NCBI GenBank assembly: GCA_024642265.1
Contig: JAHEBL010000013.1
Span: forward strand, 17,876 to 59,546
DNA length: 41,671 nucleotides
Source of the DNA: Haliea sp.
Lineage (GTDB): Bacteria > Pseudomonadota > Gammaproteobacteria > Pseudomonadales > Halieaceae
Reading direction: 5' to 3'
The position numbers and the translations under genes were made by a program. Positions 16,892 to 25,180 of the stretch are shown here, piece after piece; the stretch's first letter is position 1; every line of letters starts with the position of its first letter. The notes under the pieces were generated by a model that did not search any database, had not been told where the DNA came from, and was given only the letters and a program-made list of their open reading frames with translations.

Positions 16892-17269
16892 TCAGGCCAG
16901 CAGTTTCCAACTGGCGGCCGCCAGGCAGCCCCAGCCGGCGATGAATGCCAGCCCACCCAGCGGGGTAATCGCACCCAGCCAGCGCACGCCGCTGAGACTG
17001 AGCAGATAAAGGCTGCCGGAAAACACCACTATGCCAAGCATAAACAGCCAGCCGCTGCTGCGCAGCAAGGTGACATTGGGATGGCTCAGGGCGATTACAC
17101 CGACGGCCAGCAGGGCCAGACTGTGGTAGAAATGGTACTGCACTGCCGTCTGGAAGATACCCTGAGCGTAGTCGTCCAGGCGACCCTTGAGGGCGTGGGC
17201 GCCGAAGGCGCCGAATGCCACTGCCAGCATGCCGCTGCAAGCGGCCAGGGTAATGAATAGTTTAGCCAT
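16892..17269 (-). CDS. DUF423 family small membrane protein
   Basis: The 125-residue protein has four hydrophobic segments and the DUF423 (YgdD-like) pattern: [21 protein letters not shown] at the start, [19 protein letters not shown] in the first third, then [20 protein letters not shown] and [17 protein letters not shown] at the end. It is an inner membrane protein of unknown function. It lies 83 bases downstream of rpoH and 7 bases upstream of trmB on the same strand. The spacer to rpoH holds a GC-rich hairpin without a U-tract, so read-through from rpoH is possible. Confidence 0.9.
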   Translation of the reverse strand: MAKLFITLAACSGMLAVAFGAFGAHALKGRLDDYAQGIFQTAVQYHFYHSLALLAVGVIALSHPNVTLLRSSGWLFMLGIVVFSGSLYLLSLSGVRWLGAITPLGGLAFIAGWGCLAAASWKLLA

Positions 17270-17311
17270 GGGTGATGAAGTGATGTCCTGTCCGGCTAAT
17301 GATCATGGATT

Positions 17312-17341
17312 CGGCGGGCTCGCCAACAGGGCTACCCGCCG
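17312..17341 (-). other. GC-rich hairpin between rpoH and the DUF423 gene
   Basis: On the minus strand CGGCGGG pairs with CCCGCCG, with an inner GCC-CTGTT-GGC stem. It begins 11 bases after the rpoH stop. The following bases are not a T-run, so it is a poor intrinsic terminator. It may protect the rpoH mRNA 3' end or mark a processing point. Confidence 0.45.
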
Positions 17342-17352
17342 GGGAGCACTCG

Positions 17353-18207
17353 TCAGGCGGCCATCGCGGAGCGCAGCTTCTTCATCGCGCCCTGTTCCAG
17401 CTGCCTGATTCGTTCCGCAGAGACATTATAGCGGGCCGCGAGCTCATGCAGGGTCGCCTTTTCATCTGCCAGCCAGCGCTGGGCAAGGATGTCGCGGCTG
17501 CGCTCATCGAGCTCCGCCAGCGCCTGGTGCAGACGCTCCTCGCTGCTTTGCTGCCAGTCACTGGACTCTGCCGCAAGGGCGGGGTCGGCGCTATGGTCTT
17601 CAAGGTAATACTGAGGGGCTTGCCAGCCATCGTCTTCATCTGCACCCTGCGGCGCGTCATAAGCCAGGTCGCGGCTGCTGAGCCGGCCTTCCATGCGATG
17701 CACTTCCTTTACGTCCACACCCAGCTCGTCCGCCACCGCACGGGCTTCGTCCGCGCTCAGCCAGGCCAGGTCTTTCTTGGCACTGCGCAGGTTGAAGAAC
17801 AGCTTGCGCTGGGCCTTGGTGGTCGCAACCTTGACGATGCGCCAGTTGCGCAGGATATATTCGTGCATCTCCGCCTTGATCCAGTGCACAGCGAATGACA
17901 CCAGCCGCACGCCCTTTTCCGGGTTGAAGCGCTTTACTGCCTTCATCAGGCCCACGTTACCTTCCTGGATCAGGTCGGCTTCTGCCAACCCGTAACCCGA
18001 GTAGCTGCGGGCAATATGCACGACGAAACGCAGATGGGACATAACCAGCTCGCGCGCAGCGGCCAGGTTATCGTTGAAATACAAATCCTCTGCCAATTCG
18101 CGCTCACGCTCCGCAGTCAGTATTGGAATACTGCTGACGGCCTGGACGTACGCCGGGAGATTGGCTCCGGGTACCATCTGGTCGATAGGCTGCAGGTTCT
18201 TACTCAT
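17353..18207 (-). CDS. rpoH: RNA polymerase sigma-32 factor RpoH
   Basis: RpoH is the heat-shock sigma factor that directs polymerase to chaperone and protease promoters. The 284 residues match the gammaproteobacterial form. Region 2 is visible in ARELVMSHLRFVVHIARSYS, DLIQEGNVGLMKAVKRFNP and VRLVSFAVHWIKAEMHEYI. The RpoH box QRKLFFNLR at 133-141 separates it from other group 3 sigma factors. Region 4 ends with ATLHELAARYNVSAERIRQLE. GGAG sits 8 bases before the ATG. It follows ftsX on the same strand, as in E. coli, but a 153-base spacer carries its own control region. A perfect CIRCE operator lies 29 bases upstream of the ATG, so HrcA repression of sigma-32 synthesis is expected. Confidence 0.97.
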   Translation of the reverse strand: MSKNLQPIDQMVPGANLPAYVQAVSSIPILTAERERELAEDLYFNDNLAAARELVMSHLRFVVHIARSYSGYGLAEADLIQEGNVGLMKAVKRFNPEKGVRLVSFAVHWIKAEMHEYILRNWRIVKVATTKAQRKLFFNLRSAKKDLAWLSADEARAVADELGVDVKEVHRMEGRLSSRDLAYDAPQGADEDDGWQAPQYYLEDHSADPALAAESSDWQQSSEERLHQALAELDERSRDILAQRWLADEKATLHELAARYNVSAERIRQLEQGAMKKLRSAMAA

Positions 18208-18235
18208 TCTGTATCTCCATGTTAGCCGAGTGATT

Positions 18236-18262
18236 TTAGCACTCTTTGTATTAGAGTGCTAA
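18236..18262. promoter_or_regulatory. CIRCE operator (HrcA binding site) upstream of rpoH
   Basis: TTAGCACTC, nine bases, then GAGTGCTAA: both arms and the spacer length fit the CIRCE consensus without a mismatch. HrcA is the known repressor that binds this operator, usually before groESL or dnaK, and is released on heat stress. Here the site sits 29 bases before the rpoH ATG and covers a possible -10 hexamer. No hrcA gene lies in the window. Confidence 0.93.
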
Positions 18263-18277
18263 TCGCGGAAAAGTTCA
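18248..18277 (-). promoter_or_regulatory. Candidate rpoH promoter overlapping CIRCE
   Basis: On the minus strand TAATAC (18248-18253) lies inside the CIRCE spacer, with TGAACT (18272-18277) 18 bases upstream. The -35 matches consensus at only three positions, so this is a tentative call. Bound HrcA would cover the -10 region. Further upstream (about 18290-18325) is an AT-rich island with a second TATAAT (18307-18312) and no good -35; it may act as an UP element or hold another start. No sigma-32-type promoter is evident. Confidence 0.35.
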
Positions 18278-18360
18278 CTTCTGGCCCGGAAAAATTCTTT
18301 TTTATTATTATATATCAATAGGATACGTTCTCTTCGGCAAAAAAACAGGCGGTGTGGATA

Positions 18361-19365
18361 TCAGCGCGGCTGGATTTCCACGAGATGCCGCGCAACCGCC
18401 AACCAGGCGCCCGCCAGCCCCAGCAGCCCACCGAGAATAATCAGGTTCAGCCCGCCCATTATGCCCAGCCCACGCAGCTGGAACTCGCTCTGGTAAGACA
18501 TGGCAAGCTCGCTGACCGGTTGACGCAAAAACCAGAGGGAGGCCGATACCAGGATGGCGGCGAACAGCCCGCCCCCGACCCCGTACCACAGGCCGGTGTA
18601 CAGGAAGGGACGCCGGACAAATGCGTTGCTGCCCCCCACCAGCTTGACGATGACAATCTCCTCCCGTCGACTCTCAATCGCCAGCCGGATGGTATTGCCG
18701 AGAATCAGCAGCACCCCCACCACCAGCAGGCCACCTACCGCCAGCACCAGTCGCCGGCTGAGCTCCATCAGGCTGTTGAGACGCTGCAGCCACTCCATAT
18801 CGAGGACCGCCTGGGCCACGTCGGGATAAGCCTCCAGCTCGGCCCGCAGCGCCGCCGCGCTCGATTGCGCTGCACTATCGGCGGGCGACACCAGGATAAG
18901 GTGCGGCAGCGGGTTGCTGTCGAGACTGGCCAGCACCTCGGCAAACCCCGACAGGGTGCGAAACTCTTCCAGCGCTTCCGCCCTGGACACAAACTGGGCC
19001 TGGGCAATATCACCGCGACCGGCGAGCTCTTCCTGCAACTGCCGCGCCCTGTCGTCACTGACGCCGTCCTGCAGGAACAGGGATATCTGCGCCGGGCTGT
19101 CCCAGCTGGCGCTCAGCTGGCCGACATTATCCAGCGCCACGTCCAGTCCCGTGGGCAGGGCCAGGGCGATACCGATCACCAGCCAGGTCATGGCGCTGGA
19201 AAACGGGTTGTCGAGCACCCGGTTCATGCTGTCGGCAGCCGAGAGGCGATGATGTATCAGCCAGCCATTGAACTGATCCCGCCAGCGGGTGCGACTCTGG
19301 CTCGCGCCGTCACGCCTCCCCACCGGGGCGGTGCGCCCGGCGGCAGCGCGTCCACGCCCGATCAA
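18361..19365 (-). CDS. ftsX: Cell division protein FtsX
   Basis: FtsX is the membrane partner of FtsE; the complex sits at the septal ring and controls murein hydrolase activation through a periplasmic loop. The 334 residues have a basic cytoplasmic N-terminus of about 50 residues, a first helix at MTWLVIGIALALPTGL, a large extracytoplasmic domain (QISLFLQDGVSDDRA to AVLDMEWLQRLNSL), and three C-terminal helices with the FtsX permease pattern (LVLAVGGLLVVGVLLI, SRREEIVIVKLVGGSNAFVR, GLNLIILGGLLGLAGAWL). The start is TTG at 19365, overlapping the ftsE TGA (TTGA), which implies coupling. A poor stem followed by seven T residues lies just after its stop and may be a weak terminator before rpoH. 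Confidence 0.95.
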   Translation of the reverse strand: MIGRGRAAAGRTAPVGRRDGASQSRTRWRDQFNGWLIHHRLSAADSMNRVLDNPFSSAMTWLVIGIALALPTGLDVALDNVGQLSASWDSPAQISLFLQDGVSDDRARQLQEELAGRGDIAQAQFVSRAEALEEFRTLSGFAEVLASLDSNPLPHLILVSPADSAAQSSAAALRAELEAYPDVAQAVLDMEWLQRLNSLMELSRRLVLAVGGLLVVGVLLILGNTIRLAIESRREEIVIVKLVGGSNAFVRRPFLYTGLWYGVGGGLFAAILVSASLWFLRQPVSELAMSYQSEFQLRGLGIMGGLNLIILGGLLGLAGAWLAVARHLVEIQPR

Positions 19366-20027
19366 GCTGCGCTCCCCGCGACCAGGCGCCCGTGGCGCAA
19401 GGTGATGATACGGTGGTGCAGACGTGAGATCAGGGCAAGATCGTGACTCGCGATCAGCACTGTCACTCCCACCTGGTTGAACTCCTCGAACAGCTGCATG
19501 ATTTCAGCGGATAGCGCCGGGTCGAGGTTACCGGTGGGCTCGTCTGCCAGCAGGATCTTCGGCCTGCCGACCACCGCGCGGGCAATTCCCACCCGCTGCT
19601 GCTCACCACCGGACAGGGTGACCGGCATGGCCCGCTCGCGATCGAGTAAGCCCACCTTATCCAGTGCCGCCCTCACCCGCCGGCCCACCTCACGGTGATC
19701 GTAACCGGCGATAATGAGCGGCAGCGCCACATTGTCGAACACCGTGCGGTCCAGCAGCAGGCGATGATTCTGGAAAACAACGCCGATGTTCCGACGGTGA
19801 CGGGGAATACCGCGGGGACCAATCGCCGCCAGGTTCTGTCCATCGACCATCACCTGGCCGCGCGAAGGGCGCTCCATCAGCATGATCATGCGCAGCAGGG
19901 TGGTTTTGCCGGCACCCGAGTGCCCCGTAATAAACACCAGCTCATCCCGGCCGATGTTTACACTCACCTCGCGCAGCGCGTCATGACCCTCGGCATAGCG
20001 CTTGCTCACCCGGTCAAAACTGATCAT
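19362..20027 (-). CDS. ftsE: Cell division ATP-binding protein FtsE
   Basis: FtsE is the cytoplasmic ABC ATPase that pairs with FtsX at the divisome. It has 221 residues, standard for the family. Walker A GHSGAGKT is at 35-42, the Q-loop region is VVFQNHRLLLDRTV, the signature LSGGEQQR is at about 138-145, Walker B is ILLADEPTG, and the switch histidine follows in LIASHD. The start ATG overlaps the ftsY stop by four bases and its stop overlaps the ftsX start, so ftsY-ftsE-ftsX is one tightly coupled unit, as in many gammaproteobacteria. Confidence 0.97.
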   Translation of the reverse strand: MISFDRVSKRYAEGHDALREVSVNIGRDELVFITGHSGAGKTTLLRMIMLMERPSRGQVMVDGQNLAAIGPRGIPRHRRNIGVVFQNHRLLLDRTVFDNVALPLIIAGYDHREVGRRVRAALDKVGLLDRERAMPVTLSGGEQQRVGIARAVVGRPKILLADEPTGNLDPALSAEIMQLFEEFNQVGVTVLIASHDLALISRLHHRIITLRHGRLVAGSAA

Positions 20028-21178
20028 GCAGCGGCGTCATCCCCGGCAAAGAGGGCTTCGATAAACTGTTTCGCCCGAAACGGACGCAGGTCCTCCACCC
20101 CCTCACCCACGCCGATATAGCGGATAGGCAGGCCGAGCTTTCTGGCGATGGCAAAAATTACGCCGCCCTTGGCGGTGCCGTCCAGCTTGGTCAGGCTGAT
20201 GCCTGTCACGCCCACCCATTGCTGGAACTGGGCTGCCTGGGACAGGGCGTTCTGGCCGGTACCCGCGTCGAGCACCAGCATCACCTCGTGGGGAGCGTCG
20301 GGGTCGAGTTTTGCCAACACCCGCACCACCTTCTTGAGCTCCTCCATCAGGTTGTCCTTGTTGTGCAGCCGGCCGGCGGTGTCGGCGATCAGGACATCCA
20401 CATTACGGGCCTGGGCCGCCTGCAGCGCATCAAACAGCACCGAGGCACTGTCCGCCCCGGTGTGCTGCGCAATCACCGGCACTTTGTTGCGATCACCCCA
20501 GACCTGCAGCTGCTCTACCGCCGCTGCCCGGAAAGTATCCCCGGCGGCCAGCATGACTGAGCGCCCCTCGGCCATGTAGCGCCTGGCCAACTTGCCGATG
20601 GTGGTGGTCTTGCCAACCCCGTTCACCCCCACCATAAGGATGACAAACGGCTTTTTGCCCGCCACATCCAGCGGGCTTTCACAGGGTTGCAGCAGGGCCA
20701 GCAGTTCTTCCTGGAGGGCCGCGTGCAGGCCCTGTACATGGGTGAGCTCCTTGCGAGACACCCGCTGGGTGAGATGATCGATGATGTCCCGGGTGGCATC
20801 GACACCCACGTCCGCCAGTAACAGGCGCGACTCCAGCTCCTCCAGCAGGTCTTCGTCAATTTCCTTGCGGCCAAGGAAAAGGGTGCCCATGCCCTGTACC
20901 AGGTTTTCACTGGTGCGGCCCAGACCGCGCCGCAGGCGGGAAAAGAACCCGGCCTTGTCTGCAGGTTTTTCCTCCTTGTCGGTGTCCGCCACCTGCAATT
21001 CGGCGGCGGGGCTGGTGTTCGGGGCCGGCTCGGGATGGGGAGTCGGCTCCTGCCTGGGCTCTGGAGCGGGCGCTTGCGCAGCGGCAGGCCCGGTAACGAC
21101 AGGCTCGGCAGTGGCGGGCGCGGTATCGGAGGATACGGACTGTTCATCCGTGCCTTTTTTGCGTTTGAAAAATTTCAT
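20024..21178 (-). CDS. ftsY: Signal recognition particle receptor FtsY
   Basis: FtsY is the SRP receptor GTPase that receives nascent membrane proteins from Ffh at the inner membrane. The 384 residues begin with a short basic start (MKFFKRKKG), then a 60-residue Pro/Ala/Glu-rich low-complexity segment (A domain, about 15-72). The conserved AGFFSRLRRGLGRTSENL membrane-binding helix begins the N domain. The GTPase domain has G1 GVNGVGKTTT at 184-193, DTFRAAAVEQL, DTAGRLHNK and TKLDGTAKGG. It heads the ftsYEX unit and is divergent from rsmD. Confidence 0.97.
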   Translation of the reverse strand: MKFFKRKKGTDEQSVSSDTAPATAEPVVTGPAAAQAPAPEPRQEPTPHPEPAPNTSPAAELQVADTDKEEKPADKAGFFSRLRRGLGRTSENLVQGMGTLFLGRKEIDEDLLEELESRLLLADVGVDATRDIIDHLTQRVSRKELTHVQGLHAALQEELLALLQPCESPLDVAGKKPFVILMVGVNGVGKTTTIGKLARRYMAEGRSVMLAAGDTFRAAAVEQLQVWGDRNKVPVIAQHTGADSASVLFDALQAAQARNVDVLIADTAGRLHNKDNLMEELKKVVRVLAKLDPDAPHEVMLVLDAGTGQNALSQAAQFQQWVGVTGISLTKLDGTAKGGVIFAIARKLGLPIRYIGVGEGVEDLRPFRAKQFIEALFAGDDAAA

Positions 21179-21198
21179 AATTGTCGTGCTAGAGTGAG

Positions 21199-21216
21199 CG
21201 CAGGCGGACGCCTGCG
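21199..21216. other. Perfect hairpin in the ftsY/rsmD divergent spacer
   Basis: CGCAGGC (21199-21205) pairs with GCCTGCG (21210-21216) across a GGAC loop, in the 77-base spacer between the two start codons. A T-run does not follow on either strand, so it is not an intrinsic terminator. It could be an operator or a leader hairpin of either transcript. No protein is known to me for it. Confidence 0.5.
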
Positions 21217-21255
21217 AAAAACGACTATCCTAACACCCTTGCTCAAAGCGACGAA

Positions 21256-21840
21256 ATGGCCAGAACCGGCAAACGCACAGTAAAGCGCAGCACCCTGCGT
21301 ATCATAGGGGGGCAATGGCGCGGGCGCCGACTGTCATTTATCCCGGCCGAGGGCCTGCGACCCACCACCGACCGGGTGCGCGAAACCCTGTTCAACTGGC
21401 TGGCTCCCGCGATCCACGGCGCCCGCTGCCTGGATCTGTTCGCGGGGAGCGGCGCACTCGGTCTCGAGGCGCTGTCCCGCGGCGCCGCCAGCTGCGACTT
21501 CGTGGATACCTCGGACACAGCACTGCACCAGATAAAGGAGCACCTGGGCATACTGCAGGCCCAGGCGCTGGGCCATTGCCACGCTGCTGACGCCCTGACG
21601 TTTTTGCAGGGAGCCCGGGTCGGCTACGACATCATTTTCATCGACCCGCCATTCGGCAAAGCCCTGGTTGACCCTGTATGCGGGCAGCTGGCTGGTTCAG
21701 CGCTGGTGGCCAGCGGCGGCCTGGTGTATGTGGAGACGGCTGTGCGCGACCCCGTGCCGACGGTACCAGGCGACTGGCGGCTGCACCGGGAAAAAGTCGC
21801 GGGCGAGGTGATATACCGCCTGTTTGAACAGGCAGGCTGA
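21256..21840 (+). CDS. rsmD: 16S rRNA (guanine(966)-N(2))-methyltransferase
   Basis: RsmD methylates G966 of 16S rRNA in the assembled small subunit. The 194 residues open with the basic segment LRIIGGQWRGRRLSFI, then LRPTTDRVRETLFNWL, which is diagnostic. The SAM motif CLDLFAGSGALGLEALSRGA follows near residues 55-74, and the catalytic loop IIFIDPPFG near 130-138 is the D/NPPF/Y motif of N-methyltransferases. The gene is divergent from ftsY, a common arrangement, and coaD follows 80 bases downstream on the same strand. Confidence 0.96.
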   Translation: MARTGKRTVKRSTLRIIGGQWRGRRLSFIPAEGLRPTTDRVRETLFNWLAPAIHGARCLDLFAGSGALGLEALSRGAASCDFVDTSDTALHQIKEHLGILQAQALGHCHAADALTFLQGARVGYDIIFIDPPFGKALVDPVCGQLAGSALVASGGLVYVETAVRDPVPTVPGDWRLHREKVAGEVIYRLFEQAG

Positions 21841-21875
21841 CCCGGAACAGCGGTCTCGTTGTGACACCCGGGTAA

Positions 21876-22409
<534 letters not shown>

Positions 22410-22476
22410 GCAGGTGTTGCAGGAAAACTGACATGCCGACCGGCGGGGGCGACGGCCGGGACAGAAGGGTCAGGCT

Positions 22477-22860
22477 CTAATCGTCAGCCTGCGCCTTACG
22501 ACGCTCGTACTGTTCAATGTCCTTGTTGGTATAGCCCGACTGCCGGCATCCCAGGCAGCGCATGAAGGTCTGCTCTCCCGGACCCAGAATCAGGGTATCG
22601 GCCGCCTCGTTGGCATTGCCAGCCAGCAGAGTAAAGGGCAGGCTGACCAGCCACAGGGCTGCCCCTCCAACGGTCATTGCCAGTCCGATCGGACGGGCGA
22701 CAAAAAAGTCCCCTACCATGGCGCCGGCACTGGGGTTTTCATCGAGAGCCCCCTCGTGCGCCACCATCGCCGTGCTCTGGGCGAGCAGAGACTGCGGCAG
22801 CATAAGACAACAGATAAGAAGGGCAGCGGTAACGCGGCCCGCGCGTGGCATTATTTTCAT
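22477..22860 (-). CDS. Small exported protein of unknown function
   Basis: The 127-residue protein has a cleavable signal peptide (RVTAALLICCLMLPQSLLAQ, cleavage near residue 28) and a second hydrophobic stretch at about 55-78 (PIGLAMTVGGAALWLVSLPF). It continues LLAGNANEAADTLILGPGEQTF and ends with CLGC and a charged tail. Proteins of this kind near mutM in Pseudomonas-like genomes are often labelled multidrug transporter, but a single short membrane segment does not support that. The CxxC pair could form a disulfide or bind metal. GGGAG precedes the ATG. It lies 55 bases downstream of mutM on the same strand. Confidence 0.75.
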   Translation of the reverse strand: MKIMPRAGRVTAALLICCLMLPQSLLAQSTAMVAHEGALDENPSAGAMVGDFFVARPIGLAMTVGGAALWLVSLPFTLLAGNANEAADTLILGPGEQTFMRCLGCRQSGYTNKDIEQYERRKAQADD

Positions 22861-22915
22861 ATTAACTCCCGGGTTATCGTCCCGTTTTCCCCTGTTCTTT
22901 TGCAGTGTAGCCTGT

Positions 22916-23728
22916 TCAGCGCTGGCAGGTCACGCAGAAAACTGTAGATCGCTGACCCAGGCGAATCTCCCGCAATCGGGCCTGGCAATGCTTGCAGGAG
23001 TCACCCCCCCGACCGTAGACATAGAGCTGCTGGGCAAAATATCCCGGCTTGCCATCACCCCCGACAAAATCTCGCAGCGTAGTCCCGCCCTGCTCTATAG
23101 CAGAAGTGAGCACTTGCTTAATACTGTGGGCGAGCGTGTTGTACCGGGCCTGTGAAACTCGGCCCGCAGCGCGGCGCGGATGGATGCCAGCCAGAAAGAG
23201 GACCTCGTTAGCGTAAATATTACCAACTCCGACAACCACTTTTCCGTCCATGATGAAGCTTTTGACCGGGACGGAGCGGCCCCTGGAAAGCTGATAGAGG
23301 TAATCCCCGTCAAATGCGTCGGACAGGGGCTCGGGCCCGAGATTGCTGAGCAGCGGATGCTGCTCTCCCGGCGCCAGCCAGAGGAAACAGCCAAACCGGC
23401 GGGGGTCGTGAAAACGCAGGCACGCACCGGAGCGCAAGCGAATATCGATATGGTCATGCCTACCGGGCGGCTCGGTGGCATCCACCACCCGCAGGGACCC
23501 CGACATGCCCAGGTGAACCAACAGCGAGCCAACGGCGGTCCTGAACAACAGGTATTTGCCGCGCCGCTCGACGCCCTGGATTGTCCGGTTCGCAATCAGC
23601 GCGCTCAGTTGCTGCGGCACCGGCCAGCGCAGACGCGACTCGCGCACAACCAGTTCACGCACCACCTGGCCCTGGCAGTAGGGGGCGACACCCAGGCGGG
23701 TGGTTTCAACTTCTGGTAATTCCGGCAT
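22916..23728 (-). CDS. mutM: Formamidopyrimidine-DNA glycosylase
   Basis: MutM (Fpg) removes 8-oxoguanine and formamidopyrimidines from DNA and nicks the strand by beta,delta-elimination. The 270 residues start [12 protein letters not shown], with the catalytic N-terminal proline and glutamate exposed after Met removal. RRGKYLLF carries the conserved lysine near residue 57. [18 protein letters not shown] near 165-182 and the C-terminal zinc finger with paired cysteines (SCKHC and FCVTC) complete the set. The protein ends right after the second pair, as is normal. It is separated from rpmG by a strong terminator, so it has its own promoter. Confidence 0.97.
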   Translation of the reverse strand: MPELPEVETTRLGVAPYCQGQVVRELVVRESRLRWPVPQQLSALIANRTIQGVERRGKYLLFRTAVGSLLVHLGMSGSLRVVDATEPPGRHDHIDIRLRSGACLRFHDPRRFGCFLWLAPGEQHPLLSNLGPEPLSDAFDGDYLYQLSRGRSVPVKSFIMDGKVVVGVGNIYANEVLFLAGIHPRRAAGRVSQARYNTLAHSIKQVLTSAIEQGGTTLRDFVGGDGKPGYFAQQLYVYGRGGDSCKHCQARLREIRLGQRSTVFCVTCQR

Positions 23729-23790
23729 AGCTTCCAGGCCTGGCCTTCATCGGGTTTGCTCCAGTGCGCGCACTGAGCGCCACCGGCTAC

Positions 23791-23819
23791 AAACAAAAAC
23801 CCCGGCGGAGGCCGGGGTT
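23791..23819 (-). terminator. Rho-independent terminator of rpmB-rpmG
   Basis: On the minus strand CCCCGGC, a CTCC loop and GCCGGGG are followed by TTTTTGTTT, the classic form. Two flanking A-T pairs extend the stem. It lies about 27 bases after the rpmG stop and insulates mutM. Confidence 0.92.
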
Positions 23820-23845
23820 CTGGGATATATCAGCGCAGGACGGCT

Positions 23846-24001
23846 CTACTTGATTTTGCCTTCCTTATACATGACGTGCTTGCGCGCCACCGGGTCAAAC
23901 TTCTTCATTTCCAGCTTGTCGGGTGTAGTGCGCTTGTTCTTGTCAGTGGTATAGAAATGCCCTGTACCAGCTGAAGAATTCATTCTGATCTTGTCTCGCA
24001 T
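23846..24001 (-). CDS. rpmG: 50S ribosomal protein L33
   Basis: The 51-residue basic protein reads [19 protein letters not shown], then [20 protein letters not shown], and ends EGKIK, a clear L33 of the large subunit. It has no cysteines, so it is the zinc-free (C-minus) form. The ATG has AAGGGAG about 8 bases upstream. It follows rpmB by 12 bases in the same operon and is followed by the strong terminator. The rpmB-rpmG pairing is highly conserved in gammaproteobacteria. Confidence 0.97.
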   Translation of the reverse strand: MRDKIRMNSSAGTGHFYTTDKNKRTTPDKLEMKKFDPVARKHVMYKEGKIK

Positions 24002-24013
24002 CGATATTCTCCC

Positions 24014-24250
24014 TTAAACCTTTTCACCGCGGGCACGGATTTCGCCCAGCACCTGTTCAATGCCATTCTTGTCGATTATACGCATGCCCTTGCTTGAAAC
24101 ACGCAGGCTCACAAAACGCTTCTCTGACTCTACCCAGAACCGGTGATGGTGCAGGTTAGGCAAAAAACGACGCCGTGTGCGGTTCTTTGCGTGTGAAACA
24201 TTGTTTCCGGTTACCGGACGCTTGCCGGTCACCTGACATACTCTTGCCAT
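24014..24250 (-). CDS. rpmB: 50S ribosomal protein L28
   Basis: The 78-residue basic protein starts [19 protein letters not shown] and has the [16 protein letters not shown] and [15 protein letters not shown] segments diagnostic of bacterial L28. It is the first gene of the rpmB-rpmG unit, read from a near-consensus promoter about 90 bases upstream. A purine-rich run GGGAGCGAGAAG lies before the ATG. Confidence 0.97.
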   Translation of the reverse strand: MARVCQVTGKRPVTGNNVSHAKNRTRRRFLPNLHHHRFWVESEKRFVSLRVSSKGMRIIDKNGIEQVLGEIRARGEKV

Positions 24251-24341
24251 GGTCTTCTCGCTCCCAAAATTACGCGGGATTTAAGTAAATTGATGAGGTC
24301 GGGATGGTCGTACAAAAGGCCCCCGCCGCGCAGAGCGCGAC

Positions 24342-24370
24342 TTTATAACAGAACACCCGGGCCATATCAA
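24342..24370 (-). promoter_or_regulatory. Sigma-70 promoter of rpmB-rpmG
   Basis: On the minus strand TTGATA (24365-24370) and TATAAA (24342-24347) are separated by exactly 17 bases. Each hexamer matches consensus at five of six positions. It lies about 92 bases before the rpmB ATG, just after the radC stop, and suits a strongly expressed ribosomal protein operon. Confidence 0.8.
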
Positions 24371-24405
24371 GGGAAAGATCGAATCGGCCGGCAGCACTGT
24401 TCCTT

Positions 24406-25080
24406 CTATATAAGGCCCTCCCGGGCGAAAGAAAACTCCCTGCCACGGGCGATTATGACATGGTCCAGCACCCGGATATCGAGCAGGCCCAGGGCAGCGC
24501 AAAGTCGCTCGGTAATACGCCGGTCTGCGCTACTTGGCTCGGCCACGCCGGAGGGGTGATTGTGGGCGAAGATGACCGCCGCCGCGCGATGCTGCAGGGC
24601 GCGGGTAGCCACCTCCCGCGGATATACCGCGGCGCCATCGAGCGTACCGAAAAACAGATCATCACAGCACAGCACCTGGTGCTGGCTGTCCAGAAAGATA
24701 CAGCAGAACACTTCCCGTTCATGGCTGCCCAGGTGGTAATGCAAAAAGCGCAGGGTTTCGTCCGGGCTGGACAGGACATCGCTGCTGCGGGCCGCCTGCA
24801 GCGCCTGGCGCCGGGCCATCTCCAGGGCGGCCCGCAACTGGGCATACTTGGCGTCGCCGACGCCGGGCCAGGCCACCAGCCGGGCGCGATCCACGCGCAT
24901 CAGGCCGCTGAGTCCGTCGAACTGCTCCAACAGATCACACGCCAGTTGCAGCGCGCTGCAATTGCGATAGCCCGAACGCAGCATAATCGCCAACAGTTCC
25001 GCGTCCGACAGGGCCTGCTCACCGCGCTCGAGCAGCTTGTCCCTCGGCCCCTCCCCCGCCCGCCACTGGGCAATACCCAT
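24406..25080 (-). CDS. radC: RadC family JAB1/MPN-type protein
   Basis: The 224-residue protein belongs to the RadC family. Despite the name, a role in DNA repair has not been upheld, and the function is unclear. An N-terminal helix-hairpin-helix part (RDKLLERGEQALSDAELLAIML and WPGVGDAKYAQLRAA) is followed by a JAMM-type metal site: the HNHPSG motif near residue 172, with downstream serine and aspartate (SSADRRITERL). A lysine or arginine-rich tail is absent. It is divergent from coaBC, the standard arrangement in gammaproteobacteria. Confidence 0.95.
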   Translation of the reverse strand: MGIAQWRAGEGPRDKLLERGEQALSDAELLAIMLRSGYRNCSALQLACDLLEQFDGLSGLMRVDRARLVAWPGVGDAKYAQLRAALEMARRQALQAARSSDVLSSPDETLRFLHYHLGSHEREVFCCIFLDSQHQVLCCDDLFFGTLDGAAVYPREVATRALQHRAAAVIFAHNHPSGVAEPSSADRRITERLCAALGLLDIRVLDHVIIARGREFSFAREGLI

Positions 25081-25180
25081 CGCTCTCCTCCCTGAGCCCC
25101 GCCGGGCGCTTGTGTCAAAACCGTTAGCGGGGTGGTATCTTTCCCATCCCTTCGGCTATTTTCCCAATTTGGGCATGTGA

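Noticed and set aside
17312-17341. Intrinsic terminator of rpoH
   Set aside because: The hairpin is good but no U-tract follows on the minus strand, so it is listed only as a hairpin.
18352-19446. 364-codon + strand frame opposite ftsX
   Set aside because: Composition rich in Gln, His and Arg and no domain; ftsX on the minus strand is unambiguous.
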